From NCBI GenBank assembly GCA_002315875.1, contig DCIL01000062.1:13011-60993 (forward strand): a stretch of 47,983 nucleotides of DNA, written 5' to 3'. Every line of letters begins with the position of its first letter. Within the stretch, counting starts at the first letter, position 1. The DNA comes from Verrucomicrobia bacterium UBA1727 (GTDB lineage Bacteria; Verrucomicrobiota; Kiritimatiellia; RFP12; UBA1067). The position numbers and the translations under genes were made by a program. The notes under the pieces are model-generated. The model was not told the origin of the DNA. It did no database searches and saw only the letters and a program-made list of their open reading frames with translations. Below are positions 27,961-36,576 of this stretch, piece by piece.

Positions 27961-30900
27961 TCAATCCGCAACCGTGCAAGACGATGCCGTGCGGATGGCG
28001 GCCTTCATCATGTTCGAGCCAAGCTCGCGCATACCCTCGACGGAATTGACGCCGCCGCAGAGCGAATAGCCGAATTCCGCACAAGTCGCAAGATAACAAT
28101 TGGAGAGAGTGGATACCCAATACCGGGAGCCGGAATATCCTTTCTTGAACGCCTCCACCGTTACCTTCGAGTGTCCGACCCCGGCCGGAATGTCAAACGA
28201 TCCGTCATACTTGAGCTTGCCGTTCTTCTGAGTCATCTTCCAATTCTCGCGGAAAGCGTTCCAATGCTTCGCCTGCTCCTGATTTTCAACGCCTAACATG
28301 AACACCTGATCTTGTTCTGGACAATGGGAATGGCTGCGGACATGCGGCGAATGAAGATCGAGGAAGACAATGCGCTTGCCGACCGACTCACGGACAAGCA
28401 ATTCCTTGATCGCTCGCACCGTCGGATAGCGTCCTTTAAGATAATCGCGGTTGTGGTCATGCGGCTTGCGATTCTTACCCTGATCGCCATCCTCGACTCC
28501 GTCCTTGTCCATAAACGGCACGAATACTACGTCCGCCCGCTCCCTGAGCCACTTGGCCTCCGGCGAGTCGCCGAGCGCGAAGGCGAGCGCCCCTTCCATC
28601 GGCGGATTGCCCGTCGTCTCACAAGCGTGATGGCGCGCAGTCAGCACGAAAAGCCACTCGGCCTTGCCACGACACGGAAGACGCAGACACTCGACATCGC
28701 GCTTGCCGCTACGAGACTTGCAGAGCGTGCCGAACTTCACGTCGCTGCGCTTGCGATAAGGCGCGACGAATGCGTCCCAGTCCTTCTGAACGTACGGAAT
28801 GGACGTCGCGAAACGCGTCTCGTTCTCGTCCGCAGCGAAAGTATAATCAAAGGCATTGTTCGGCTCGTGGCGGCGTCCGTCCTGATTGAGCCAGCGCCAG
28901 GTCTTGCCGAGGTCACTGCTGATTGCGGGACCGATGGACGAAAGATAGTCGAAACCGCCTTTAGGAAATTCGAATTTGATCTTGCGTCCCGCCGCACCGC
29001 GGACGATGAAATCGAAATGGAAATACTTGCCGTTCGTGTCGCGGTAGTCGGGCGAAACCCGAACGATGCCATTCACTTCATCGACTGACACCACTTTCAC
29101 ATTTCCACCGGGATAGTCGCTGGAAATGGAGATTTCCTTCTCGACCTTCTTAAGACGCTCGACCTTCACCGTGCCTTCTCCGCGCTTGTCGATTATCACC
29201 TGGGCAAGTCCGTTGAAGGTAACGATCTCGTCCGTACCGACAAAGGGAGTGTGATCTGCCGCATCGCCGTTGGCAACCGCCTTGATCTTCCATCCGCCCG
29301 TGGTGACGATGCGCACGCGCTCCGCGGCGGTGGGACAGAAATTGCCGCGGCCATCAACCACACGGATGCGGTAGTACGAGGGGAAATTCTTCTCCATCTC
29401 AAGTTCGAGTTTCGCCGGCGCTCCCGCCGTAATGACGCGGTCGTGAGCCCACTCCTTGCCATTCTTCCTGACCTTCACGCTGACCTCGCCCGGTTGATAG
29501 ACGATCTCGTTCCACATGAAACGATACTCACCTTTGTCGCGCCGACGGATTCCCTGCGAAACTCCATTCACGAAGAGTTCCGCCTCGTCGCCCGACGAGT
29601 ACACATGCACCGGCGTAACCTGTCCTTCGCGTCCAGGCCACGTCCAATGCGGCAGGATATGCGCAGTCGGCACGTCGGGACACCACACCGAACGGTAGAG
29701 GTAATAGCGATCCTTCGGAAATCCGCAGAGGTCGACGATGCCGTAGTAGGAGCTGCGGGACGCAACCTCGTATGGCGACGGCTCGGAAAGATAGTCAAAG
29801 CCGGTCCAGACGAACTCGCCCATAACCGCGGGATTCCGCTCCTGCGCGAGAAACTCGACGTCGGGAGAATAATTGTTGGTACGCATCGTCGTGACGTCGT
29901 AGGACGAAACCTGCTGGCGCACGAAGCCGTTGGTGTACGGACCCTGCTCGGTGACGAAGCGCGCATCGAGCGGAAAAGTGTAGAATCCACGAGAAGACAA
30001 CACGCTGCACGTCTCGGTGCCGACGATGCGGACCTCAGGATGCGCGGCGATGAAAGGCGCGTAAAGCGAGGGCAGATAGTTCGCACCGTAAACCTCGGAA
30101 ATGCGGTCGAAGCCGTTGCTGATCGTGTCCGCATTCCAGCAGGCGTGGGTCACGGGACGAAACGGATCTTCGTTCTTCACAATCTCGCTAAGCTCCTTGC
30201 CGAATGCCACGGCGTCTGCCGTGCCGTGCTTGGCGCAGTAGCTGGGACTCTGTTCGACAACCTCATTGCCGATCGACCACATGATCACGTTGGCTCGTCC
30301 ACGGTCACGCCTGACCATCGCCCTCAGATTGTCCGCATAGTGCGCTTCGAACACCTTCTGATAACCGCCTCCGGTCTTCCCCTTCCGCCAGTAGTCGAAG
30401 GCCTCTTCCAGTACGTAAAATCCCATCTCCGCGGCAATGTCAAGGAAGAGCGGACTCGCCGGATTGTGCGACGTGCGGACGGCATTCGCGCCCATCTCCT
30501 TCATGATCGTCAGCTGACGGCGGATCGATTCCGCCGTCGCCGCCATACCGAGCGGTCCGTTGTCCGCATGGAGATTCACGCCCTTGAGTTTGTCCGGCGG
30601 CATCATCGGACGCACTGCGGCACTTTCGTAATATGGATTGTCCCACGCATTCGCGCGGCGAAGGAACACGCGACGGTAGATTCCGGCGCCGGCATAAAAG
30701 CGCGTATACGACGGCTCGATGGAAGCTCGCACCTCGACCACATTCTCCTCGCCGACGCGCAGTTCTCGTCCGAGCGGCACCTCGAACGAAGTGTAGCCGT
30801 ACCAGTTCGTATAAAGCGGCACGCCGTTGAGCAATATCTCGGACCGGTCCATCACGCCATCGAAACAGATCGACCAGATTCCGGACTCGCTCACGGTGAA

Positions 30901-31122
30901 GGACTTACGATAGACACCAGTGCCGACTGCGCCGTCGAAATGGGCAAGATACTGATCGCCGCGCTCCTTGACCGGACACTCCACGACCCAGTCATGCGGA
31001 ATCGAAACCGCCTTCCTTACGCCGTCCTTTTCAAACGTCCAACCGTCATCGAACGGAGTTACGCGATCTGCCTGCGCCACTGCGGCGCAGATCAAAGCGA
31101 ATGCACATAGAGTTCTTTTCAT
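27961..31122 (-). CDS. Secreted GH2 glycosidase fused to an M14 carboxypeptidase-like domain
   Basis: 1053 residues with a signal peptide (ALICAAVAQA). Residues 20-155 are a GH2 sugar-binding domain. A TIM barrel follows at about 180-500 with acid/base Glu286 in SIGNEVVEQ and nucleophile Glu370 in VGTETCSVLSSRG. The Ig-like domain normally between them is missing: FLRRANAWDNPYY passes within some 25 residues to KLKGVNLHADNGPLG. After a beta-rich stretch (about 500-660) comes an N-domain as in cytosolic carboxypeptidases (about 665-790) and an M14 zinc domain with HxxE (His832, Glu835), HDHNRDY, LDLHSPH (His924) and a candidate catalytic Glu near 990 (KVTVEAF). Beta-galactosidase-like activity plus peptide or amide cleavage is inferred. 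It starts 5 nt after a CNNM gene. Confidence 0.85.
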   Translation of the reverse strand: MKRTLCAFALICAAVAQADRVTPFDDGWTFEKDGVRKAVSIPHDWVVECPVKERGDQYLAHFDGAVGTGVYRKSFTVSESGIWSICFDGVMDRSEILLNGVPLYTNWYGYTSFEVPLGRELRVGEENVVEVRASIEPSYTRFYAGAGIYRRVFLRRANAWDNPYYESAAVRPMMPPDKLKGVNLHADNGPLGMAATAESIRRQLTIMKEMGANAVRTSHNPASPLFLDIAAEMGFYVLEEAFDYWRKGKTGGGYQKVFEAHYADNLRAMVRRDRGRANVIMWSIGNEVVEQSPSYCAKHGTADAVAFGKELSEIVKNEDPFRPVTHACWNADTISNGFDRISEVYGANYLPSLYAPFIAAHPEVRIVGTETCSVLSSRGFYTFPLDARFVTEQGPYTNGFVRQQVSSYDVTTMRTNNYSPDVEFLAQERNPAVMGEFVWTGFDYLSEPSPYEVASRSSYYGIVDLCGFPKDRYYLYRSVWCPDVPTAHILPHWTWPGREGQVTPVHVYSSGDEAELFVNGVSQGIRRRDKGEYRFMWNEIVYQPGEVSVKVRKNGKEWAHDRVITAGAPAKLELEMEKNFPSYYRIRVVDGRGNFCPTAAERVRIVTTGGWKIKAVANGDAADHTPFVGTDEIVTFNGLAQVIIDKRGEGTVKVERLKKVEKEISISSDYPGGNVKVVSVDEVNGIVRVSPDYRDTNGKYFHFDFIVRGAAGRKIKFEFPKGGFDYLSSIGPAISSDLGKTWRWLNQDGRRHEPNNAFDYTFAADENETRFATSIPYVQKDWDAFVAPYRKRSDVKFGTLCKSRSGKRDVECLRLPCRGKAEWLFVLTARHHACETTGNPPMEGALAFALGDSPEAKWLRERADVVFVPFMDKDGVEDGDQGKNRKPHDHNRDYLKGRYPTVRAIKELLVRESVGKRIVFLDLHSPHVRSHSHCPEQDQVFMLGVENQEQAKHWNAFRENWKMTQKNGKLKYDGSFDIPAGVGHSKVTVEAFKKGYSGSRYWVSTLSNCYLATCAEFGYSLCGGVNSVEGMRELGSNMMKAAIRTASSCTVAD

Positions 31123-31127
31123 AGGGA

Positions 31128-31775
31128 TCAGCTTTCAAAGTTTCGCAGCGCCTTTAGTATCTCCTCGGCGGTGACGCGGCGCTTCTTCACTCGCAATACC
31201 ACCAGACGGCTTATGAGCGCGGACTCAAAATCTGACAGCCGCACGCCATCGTTGCGGTCCTGAAGGATGCGCATCAGGTCCGCGGACGTGACCTGATAGC
31301 GCTGAGTCTGTTTGCCGCGGACAAAGACATTCGTCAGCTTCATTGCGATTGCCACGAGCGGACCAAGTACGATCTCGCAGCGGGAATAGGTCTCGGCCAC
31401 GGCCAGCGAACGGCGCAGCGGACGCGCGGCGAAGAGAAGCTTGGGCATAAACTCGGAGACATAAAGCACTGTAAAGGCGGCGAGGAAGCTGCACACGGAC
31501 TGCATGGTCGTGCCCGAGATGTAGTCCGCAATCAGCGCGGCCGTCGCGGTGGAATAGATGACGGACGAAAGATTGTTGCCGATAAGCAAGGTCGTAGTCG
31601 CCCTCGACATGTCGTTGAGAATGCGCTGAAGGACGCGCGCCTTGCGTCCCCCTTCCCGCGAAAGATGCAGCACCCGCTCGCGGCTCACCGAAAGGAAACC
31701 CGTCTCCGAGCCCGCGAAGAACGCGGCGCAGGCGAGCGCGGCAAGCGAGACGAGAATCAGCACGAGCGCCATCAT
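31128..31775 (-). CDS. CNNM (DUF21) transmembrane protein without CBS domains
   Basis: 215 residues. A DUF21/CNNM membrane domain of three to four helices with FFAGSETGFLSVSRERV and LLIGNNLSSVIYSTA, followed by a short cytoplasmic tail. The CBS pair and CorC_HlyC domain of full-length relatives are absent. CNNM proteins are linked to divalent-cation (Mg2+, Co2+) transport. The ATG at 31773-31775 overlaps the stop of the full-length CNNM gene as ATGA (a second ATG follows directly). Tandem CNNM genes of unequal length suggest that the two products pair in the membrane, which is inference. Confidence 0.85.
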   Translation of the reverse strand: MMALVLILVSLAALACAAFFAGSETGFLSVSRERVLHLSREGGRKARVLQRILNDMSRATTTLLIGNNLSSVIYSTATAALIADYISGTTMQSVCSFLAAFTVLYVSEFMPKLLFAARPLRRSLAVAETYSRCEIVLGPLVAIAMKLTNVFVRGKQTQRYQVTSADLMRILQDRNDGVRLSDFESALISRLVVLRVKKRRVTAEEILKALRNFES

Positions 31776-33022
31776 TCGTCGTCCTCCTCGGTCTTCTCCA
31801 CCGCCTCGTCGGTGTCCGCAAGAATCTCCTCGTCGCTGCCGGACTCCTCACGCTCCAGCACCTCGAGTCGCACCAGCTCTACCCGATGCCGCCGACGCTT
31901 GAGCACGGTCGCGCGGCAGCCGTCCGCCTCAATCTCCTGTCCGACATGCGGCAGCCGTTCGGCATTGAACTGCACCCAGCCGGCGAGACGGTCGGCGTCC
32001 TCCGCCTCGAGTTCGATGTCGAGCTCGCGGTTGATCTCGTCCAGCGACGCGCGCCCCTCGATCTCCCAAACGCGCTCGCCGACCTTGACGATCTTCGGCT
32101 CGTCCGTCTTCGAGCCGAACACTTCCGGTCCCACGATGAGTTCGAGAACGTCATTCGGAGTGATGATGCCCGCGGTGCCGCCGTATTCATCGAGCACTAC
32201 CGCAAGCGGTTTCCTGCTCTTGGCGAAAGTTAGAAGTAGGTCGTCGAGTGTCACCGTCTCCGGAACGAAAAGCGCATCCTCGATCTTTCCGGTCTTCACC
32301 TCGATCACTCCCTCGATCGTGTCCGGCGTACGACGGATGACCGGCAGGTAGCGGTGGCGCGCCTCCGCGAGTTGCCGCTGACGTCGCGCCTCGTCGTAGT
32401 CGAGATCGTATCCCTCGATGTCCACCCGCGGCGTCATCTCGTCGTTCGCGCAGAGTTCGGAAAGGCGAAGGACACCCTCGACCATCTCGGCGTCGGCGGA
32501 CGAGATCTCGCCGTGTTCCGCGGCCGTTTCGAGAACGGTCACGAATTCCTCGTCCGAAAGCGCCCGCCTTTCGCGCGCGAGCATCGGCGAGAAGGCGCGG
32601 GAGGTGAATTTCAGCACGATGTTGAACGGCGAGAGGATCGTCCGCCAGAACACGAGCAGTATTGCGCACACCGGCGCCACCTCCTCGGCATAGACGAGCG
32701 CGAGACGCTTGGGCGAGATCTCGCCGAAGACGAGCAGCATCACCGTCATCACCGGCACCGCGAGCCATCCCCAGCCCGGCAGCCACTCGCGAAAGATCGC
32801 ATAGCCGATCGCGGATATCGCAAAGTTGACGAAGGTGTTGCCGACGAGAATTGTGGAGAAGAGAACGGCCTTGTCCGCAAGACACCGCGCGATCATGCGC
32901 TCGGCGAACGGATGCTTCGCGGCAATGCGTTCGCGCTCGGCGCCGGTGAGCGAAAAGAGCACGGTCTCCGAACTGGAGAAGAACGCCGAAAGAATGAAGA
33001 GAACTACGAGTGCGGCGATCAA
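31772..33022 (-). CDS. CNNM/CorC-type transporter-associated protein (DUF21 + CBS pair + CorC_HlyC)
   Basis: 416 residues: a DUF21 membrane domain (about 1-150; FFSSSETVLFSLT, ILVGNTFVNFA, VFGEISPKRLAL), a CBS pair (about 185-300; NDEMTPRVDIEGYD, LAVVLDEYGGTAGIIT) and a CorC_HlyC domain (about 320-400; WEIEGRASLDEINREL), then an acidic tail rich in Glu and Asp. The family is tied to Mg2+/Co2+ transport and adenine-nucleotide sensing. It begins with TTG (33020-33022), overlapping the murG stop as TTGA with GGAAGG upstream. Confidence 0.92.
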   Translation of the reverse strand: MIAALVVLFILSAFFSSSETVLFSLTGAERERIAAKHPFAERMIARCLADKAVLFSTILVGNTFVNFAISAIGYAIFREWLPGWGWLAVPVMTVMLLVFGEISPKRLALVYAEEVAPVCAILLVFWRTILSPFNIVLKFTSRAFSPMLARERRALSDEEFVTVLETAAEHGEISSADAEMVEGVLRLSELCANDEMTPRVDIEGYDLDYDEARRQRQLAEARHRYLPVIRRTPDTIEGVIEVKTGKIEDALFVPETVTLDDLLLTFAKSRKPLAVVLDEYGGTAGIITPNDVLELIVGPEVFGSKTDEPKIVKVGERVWEIEGRASLDEINRELDIELEAEDADRLAGWVQFNAERLPHVGQEIEADGCRATVLKRRRHRVELVRLEVLEREESGSDEEILADTDEAVEKTEEDDE

Positions 33023-34083
33023 AGCCGTCCTTCCACCATATCCGCCACTTTCGCCGCGGCCTCGGGCGAAGCGAGCGCACGAATCTTCTCCGCCATCCGA
33101 CTGAGATGCGCCGGATTCTCGATCTTCTCAAGGAGATAGCGTTCGATCTGACGCGGACTGAGTTTCGCCTGCACGCCTTCGTCCGCCGCACCTTTCGCCG
33201 CGAAGGCGTCCGCATTGAAGTGCTGGTGATCGCGCACAGCCGTCGGCAGCGGAATCAGCAGCGCAGGCTTGCCACAGGCCGCGAGCTCGAAACAGGTCGA
33301 AGCCCCAGCGCGCGCGATCACGATGTCCGCAGAAGCGAAGGCGTTCGCCATCTCGGTCTCGAAAGCATGCACGCGCGAGGGAAGTCCCACCGCTGCGTAG
33401 GTGGCCATCACCCGCCCCTCGTCCGCCATTCCGGTCTGATGGATGACATAGAGTTTCCTGTCAATGCCCTTCGCCTCCAGATCCTTCTTCAGAAAGGCAA
33501 TTGCGTCCGCCGCCAGTTCGTTCACCGCGTGCGCACCCTGCGAGCCGCCGGTCACGAAAATGACGAACGCATCGTTGGGTATGAAGTCGAAGCGCTTGCC
33601 TTCGGCGATTTCGGCGCGCACCGGCAGACCGGTGAGAACTGTCTCGATTCCGGACAAGTACCGAGTGGTGACCTCGAAACTGATGGCGACTTTGTCCGCA
33701 AAGCGCGAAAGGAACGCGACCGCCTTGCCCGGCACCGTATTCGCCTCATGGAGATACACCTTCACTCCACAAAGATGTGCCGCGAGGACGGGCGGAAGTG
33801 AAGAGTAACTGCCCATCGCCAGCAGCGCATCGGGACGTTCCCGGCGCATTTCCTTGCGGCAACGCAGGATTGAGCGGATGATCGCCCAGAGATTGCTCGG
33901 TCTCAGCGTCTTCGCTCCAGTCGAGAATTTCGGACCCGTCCAGCGCGTCATCACGCTCGACTCGATGTCGCGTCCGGAATCCCAGACCGTGACCTCATGA
34001 TTGCGACGCTTGAGCTCTTCAGCAACGGCAAGCCCGGGAAAGGCGTGTCCACCGGTTCCTCCACAAGCAACGATGATTTTCAT
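33019..34083 (-). CDS. murG: MurG, UDP-GlcNAc:lipid I N-acetylglucosaminyltransferase
   Basis: 354 residues. The GT28 enzyme that makes lipid II at the inner face of the membrane. Seen: the N-terminal loop ACGGTGGHAFPGLAVA, LHEANTVPGKA, the second-domain loop FVTGGSQGAHAVNELA, and the UDP-GlcNAc site ASTCFELAACGKPALLIPLPTAVRDHQHFNA. AGGG lies upstream of the ATG. It is not in a dcw-type division cluster: it sits 21 nt after an SGNH/beta-helix gene and is followed by CNNM genes, an unusual context. Confidence 0.96.
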   Translation of the reverse strand: MKIIVACGGTGGHAFPGLAVAEELKRRNHEVTVWDSGRDIESSVMTRWTGPKFSTGAKTLRPSNLWAIIRSILRCRKEMRRERPDALLAMGSYSSLPPVLAAHLCGVKVYLHEANTVPGKAVAFLSRFADKVAISFEVTTRYLSGIETVLTGLPVRAEIAEGKRFDFIPNDAFVIFVTGGSQGAHAVNELAADAIAFLKKDLEAKGIDRKLYVIHQTGMADEGRVMATYAAVGLPSRVHAFETEMANAFASADIVIARAGASTCFELAACGKPALLIPLPTAVRDHQHFNADAFAAKGAADEGVQAKLSPRQIERYLLEKIENPAHLSRMAEKIRALASPEAAAKVADMVEGRL

Positions 34084-34104
34084 TTTTAAGTTCCCTTCGT
34101 TAAA

Positions 34105-36069
34105 TTACAATACGGCACCGTTTCCGGAAAGCGGCGGCATGTTCCATTTCGCACGCTGCTCCGCCGACTCGATGCGCCAACTCGGAAATTCCGGAATGTC
34201 ATCGTACGAGACGTTCGGACGCTCCTCGTAAAGCTTCGCGGCGTTGATGAGCTTCACGCCTTCGTCCACGATCGTCACGTTCTTGCCGAAGAAGGCCGAG
34301 CGCTGCTGCTTCTTGAAACCGAAGGTGCAGTTCCTCAACACGATTCTCATCGGCTCCGCATCCTTCGCCACCACCGCCGCTGGCAGTTCCATGTCGGTGG
34401 CGATGACATTCTCGAAGACGATTTCTCGGATGCCGTTGCCGTCCTGCCAGATTGCACCGGGGATTCCGGAAAGCGAAACCATGAAGCGCTGCTGTCCGCT
34501 GACCTTGCAGTTGCGGATGACCATGTTGCCCGGACAAAAGTCGGCGTGCGCCTTATCCCCGGTATATCCCTGATAGAAGCAGCCCGTCGTGCGACGTCCC
34601 TTCGGCGCCTCCTTCGAAGTCGCGCCGCGGCACTTCTCCGCCGCCGTAAGCGACCAGCGGTGCGGATGCTCCGCGGGACCGGACGAGACGATGTCCGTCA
34701 CCAACACGTTCTTGCCGCAGAGTCGGAAGGGACTGCATGCCGAGCTGACGACACAATTGGACACGACGATGTCCGTGCAGCCGGAGCCGGCGATAGAATC
34801 ATCGCCCGTGCGGAGATCGGAGTTTACGATCGCAACGCCGCGGCAGAGATCGAAATGGATTCCGTCATGTCCGGCCACCGCACTCACACCATCGAGCCGC
34901 ACGTTGCGGCAATTGAGAAACTTGTAGGCGTAGTCACCGGATGCAATCACCTTCACTCCATTGAGTTCAAGGTTCTCGCTGTCCACCGCCCAGAAGGTGT
35001 GGGGTCCGCGGTAACCCTCACCAACGACACTTCCGCCGTAGCAATTGCGTCCGTCGATCGTCGCACCCTTCTCGGCGATGATCTTAACGTCCTTCGCCTT
35101 GTAGATTACGAACGCGGCGCTCTGACTGCGCCTGGCAAGATTCTCGCTCTTATTCGACTTAAGCTCCTCAAGCGCGACCGGCTCGATTTTGTCACAGAGG
35201 AGAAGTCCCTCGTAATCGGAAAACTCGCGGCTCAGGATCACCTTCGCACCCGCGGCAAGTCGCAGCGTGACCTTGCTCCGAAGTCGCAGCGGCCTCAAAT
35301 AATGCTCACCCTTCGCGAGCGTCACCTCACCACCACCCTGCTTCCACGCCGCGTCGATCTTCGCCTGCACCACCGCGCTCTCGTCGTAGGCGTTGAAGAT
35401 GGCGGACTCCGCCGCCTGGCGTCCCTCCAATCCGACAAGCTCCTTGCGATGATGGTACATATCGGACCAGTTCGTCTCGCGATCCATCGGCTCGTCAAGC
35501 GCATGGAGATCGTCGACTGCGATGTTACCGACCTCCTTCACGACTTCCATTGCCGCGGCATTGAGCTTTCTCACGAACGCATTGCGCTCTTCGGTCTTGA
35601 GAGGCGTAATCGTGGTCCAGACGATCTTCGCCTGCGGCTGCCTTTTCCGAATCGTCAGAAACGCCTCCTTGAGTTTTCGCTTCCAAAGCGAGAGATCCAC
35701 CGAGCACGGAGTGTGAAGTCCGTTATTGAAATGCACCACCGCATACTTCGCCTCGCTGAGATAAAGTTCGAGGAGTTTCGGAAACGCCGCGCTGGTAACG
35801 CAGTAGGACGACACCCAGTACGTCATCGTCATCTTGCCGGAGAGATAGCGGAACATCTCGTTCTTGTAGGCATTGCAGATCGAGTCGCCGATCATCAGCA
35901 CCCGCGGCAGCTTGCTCTCCGCGTCCCGAAGATGATAACCGTAGGAGATGGACCACTCGATGTTCTCGTGTCCGCGCGCCTCGGGATCGACGGGACACCC
36001 TCCGTCATTCGCCCTCGCCGCGAACCCAACCGCGAGCGCCATTCCTATTGCCAGAAGTTCGTTCTTCAT
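34105..36069 (-). CDS. Secreted SGNH-hydrolase fused to a pectinase-like beta-helix
   Basis: 654 residues with a signal peptide (to about 20). Residues 50-230 are an SGNH/GDSL esterase-like domain: block I RVLMIGDSICNAY (Ser63), a block III-like HFNNGLH and a block V-like DMYHHRKEL. From about 235 a parallel beta-helix follows, with a GH28/pectate-lyase look (ITLAKGEHY-like entry, GATIDGRNCYGG, HDGIHFDLCRGVAIVNSDLRTGDDSIAG). SGNH enzymes in such fusions usually remove acetyl or other esters from polysaccharides, while the helix cuts or binds polygalacturonan-like chains. The GDDS segment resembles the GH28 Asp motif, but not all GH28 acids are identified. AAAGGA precedes the ATG; it is 12 nt after ruvC. 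Confidence 0.78.
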   Translation of the reverse strand: MKNELLAIGMALAVGFAARANDGGCPVDPEARGHENIEWSISYGYHLRDAESKLPRVLMIGDSICNAYKNEMFRYLSGKMTMTYWVSSYCVTSAAFPKLLELYLSEAKYAVVHFNNGLHTPCSVDLSLWKRKLKEAFLTIRKRQPQAKIVWTTITPLKTEERNAFVRKLNAAAMEVVKEVGNIAVDDLHALDEPMDRETNWSDMYHHRKELVGLEGRQAAESAIFNAYDESAVVQAKIDAAWKQGGGEVTLAKGEHYLRPLRLRSKVTLRLAAGAKVILSREFSDYEGLLLCDKIEPVALEELKSNKSENLARRSQSAAFVIYKAKDVKIIAEKGATIDGRNCYGGSVVGEGYRGPHTFWAVDSENLELNGVKVIASGDYAYKFLNCRNVRLDGVSAVAGHDGIHFDLCRGVAIVNSDLRTGDDSIAGSGCTDIVVSNCVVSSACSPFRLCGKNVLVTDIVSSGPAEHPHRWSLTAAEKCRGATSKEAPKGRRTTGCFYQGYTGDKAHADFCPGNMVIRNCKVSGQQRFMVSLSGIPGAIWQDGNGIREIVFENVIATDMELPAAVVAKDAEPMRIVLRNCTFGFKKQQRSAFFGKNVTIVDEGVKLINAAKLYEERPNVSYDDIPEFPSWRIESAEQRAKWNMPPLSGNGAVL

Positions 36070-36081
36070 TCCATCTTTCCT

Positions 36082-36576
36082 TTAGATCGGGGTCTCAGTA
36101 GAATAAATCGGAGAGGCGCTGTGGACGTGAGTGATCGCCAGCCCGAGCGCGTCCGCCGCGTCGTTCTGCGGCAGTTCCGCCAGATTGAGGAGCGTCTTAA
36201 CCATCCGCTGCACCTGTTCCTTTTCCGCCATGCCGTTTCCGCAGATCGCGCGCTTCATCCGCCGCGGCTCGTATTCATAGACCGGCACGAGCGCATTCGC
36301 CGCGGCTGCGAGCACCGCTCCGCGCGCCTCACCCAAAACGAGCATCGTTCCTGCGTTCTTGCCGTAGATCACCTGCTCAATCGCCATCACGTCGGGACGA
36401 TGCTCGGCGATGAGCGCGGCAACCTTGTCGTAGATTGCCTTGAGGCAGGCGGTGAGCGGAAGCTTGGGAGCGTTGCGAATGTTGCCGTAATCAAGCGCCA
36501 CCATGCGCGAGCCGGAGGTCTCGAGAATCGCGAAGCCAGTCGAACGAAGCGAGGTGTCTATACCGATCACCTTCAT
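36082..36576 (-). CDS. ruvC: Holliday junction resolvase RuvC
   Basis: 164 residues. An RNase H-fold endonuclease that cuts Holliday junctions with RuvAB. Acidic catalytic residues are visible: Asp7 in VIGIDTSLRSTGF, Glu67 in MAIEQVIYGKN, and the pair in PQNDAADALGLAITH. The ATG at 36574-36576 overlaps the dedA stop as ATGA. ruvA and ruvB are not in the window. Confidence 0.95.
   Translation of the reverse strand: MKVIGIDTSLRSTGFAILETSGSRMVALDYGNIRNAPKLPLTACLKAIYDKVAALIAEHRPDVMAIEQVIYGKNAGTMLVLGEARGAVLAAAANALVPVYEYEPRRMKRAICGNGMAEKEQVQRMVKTLLNLAELPQNDAADALGLAITHVHSASPIYSTETPI

Noticed and set aside
29251..31110. 619-codon + strand frame antisense to the GH2-M14 gene
   Set aside because: A shadow of a gene with intact catalytic motifs; Arg/His-rich and without a start signal.
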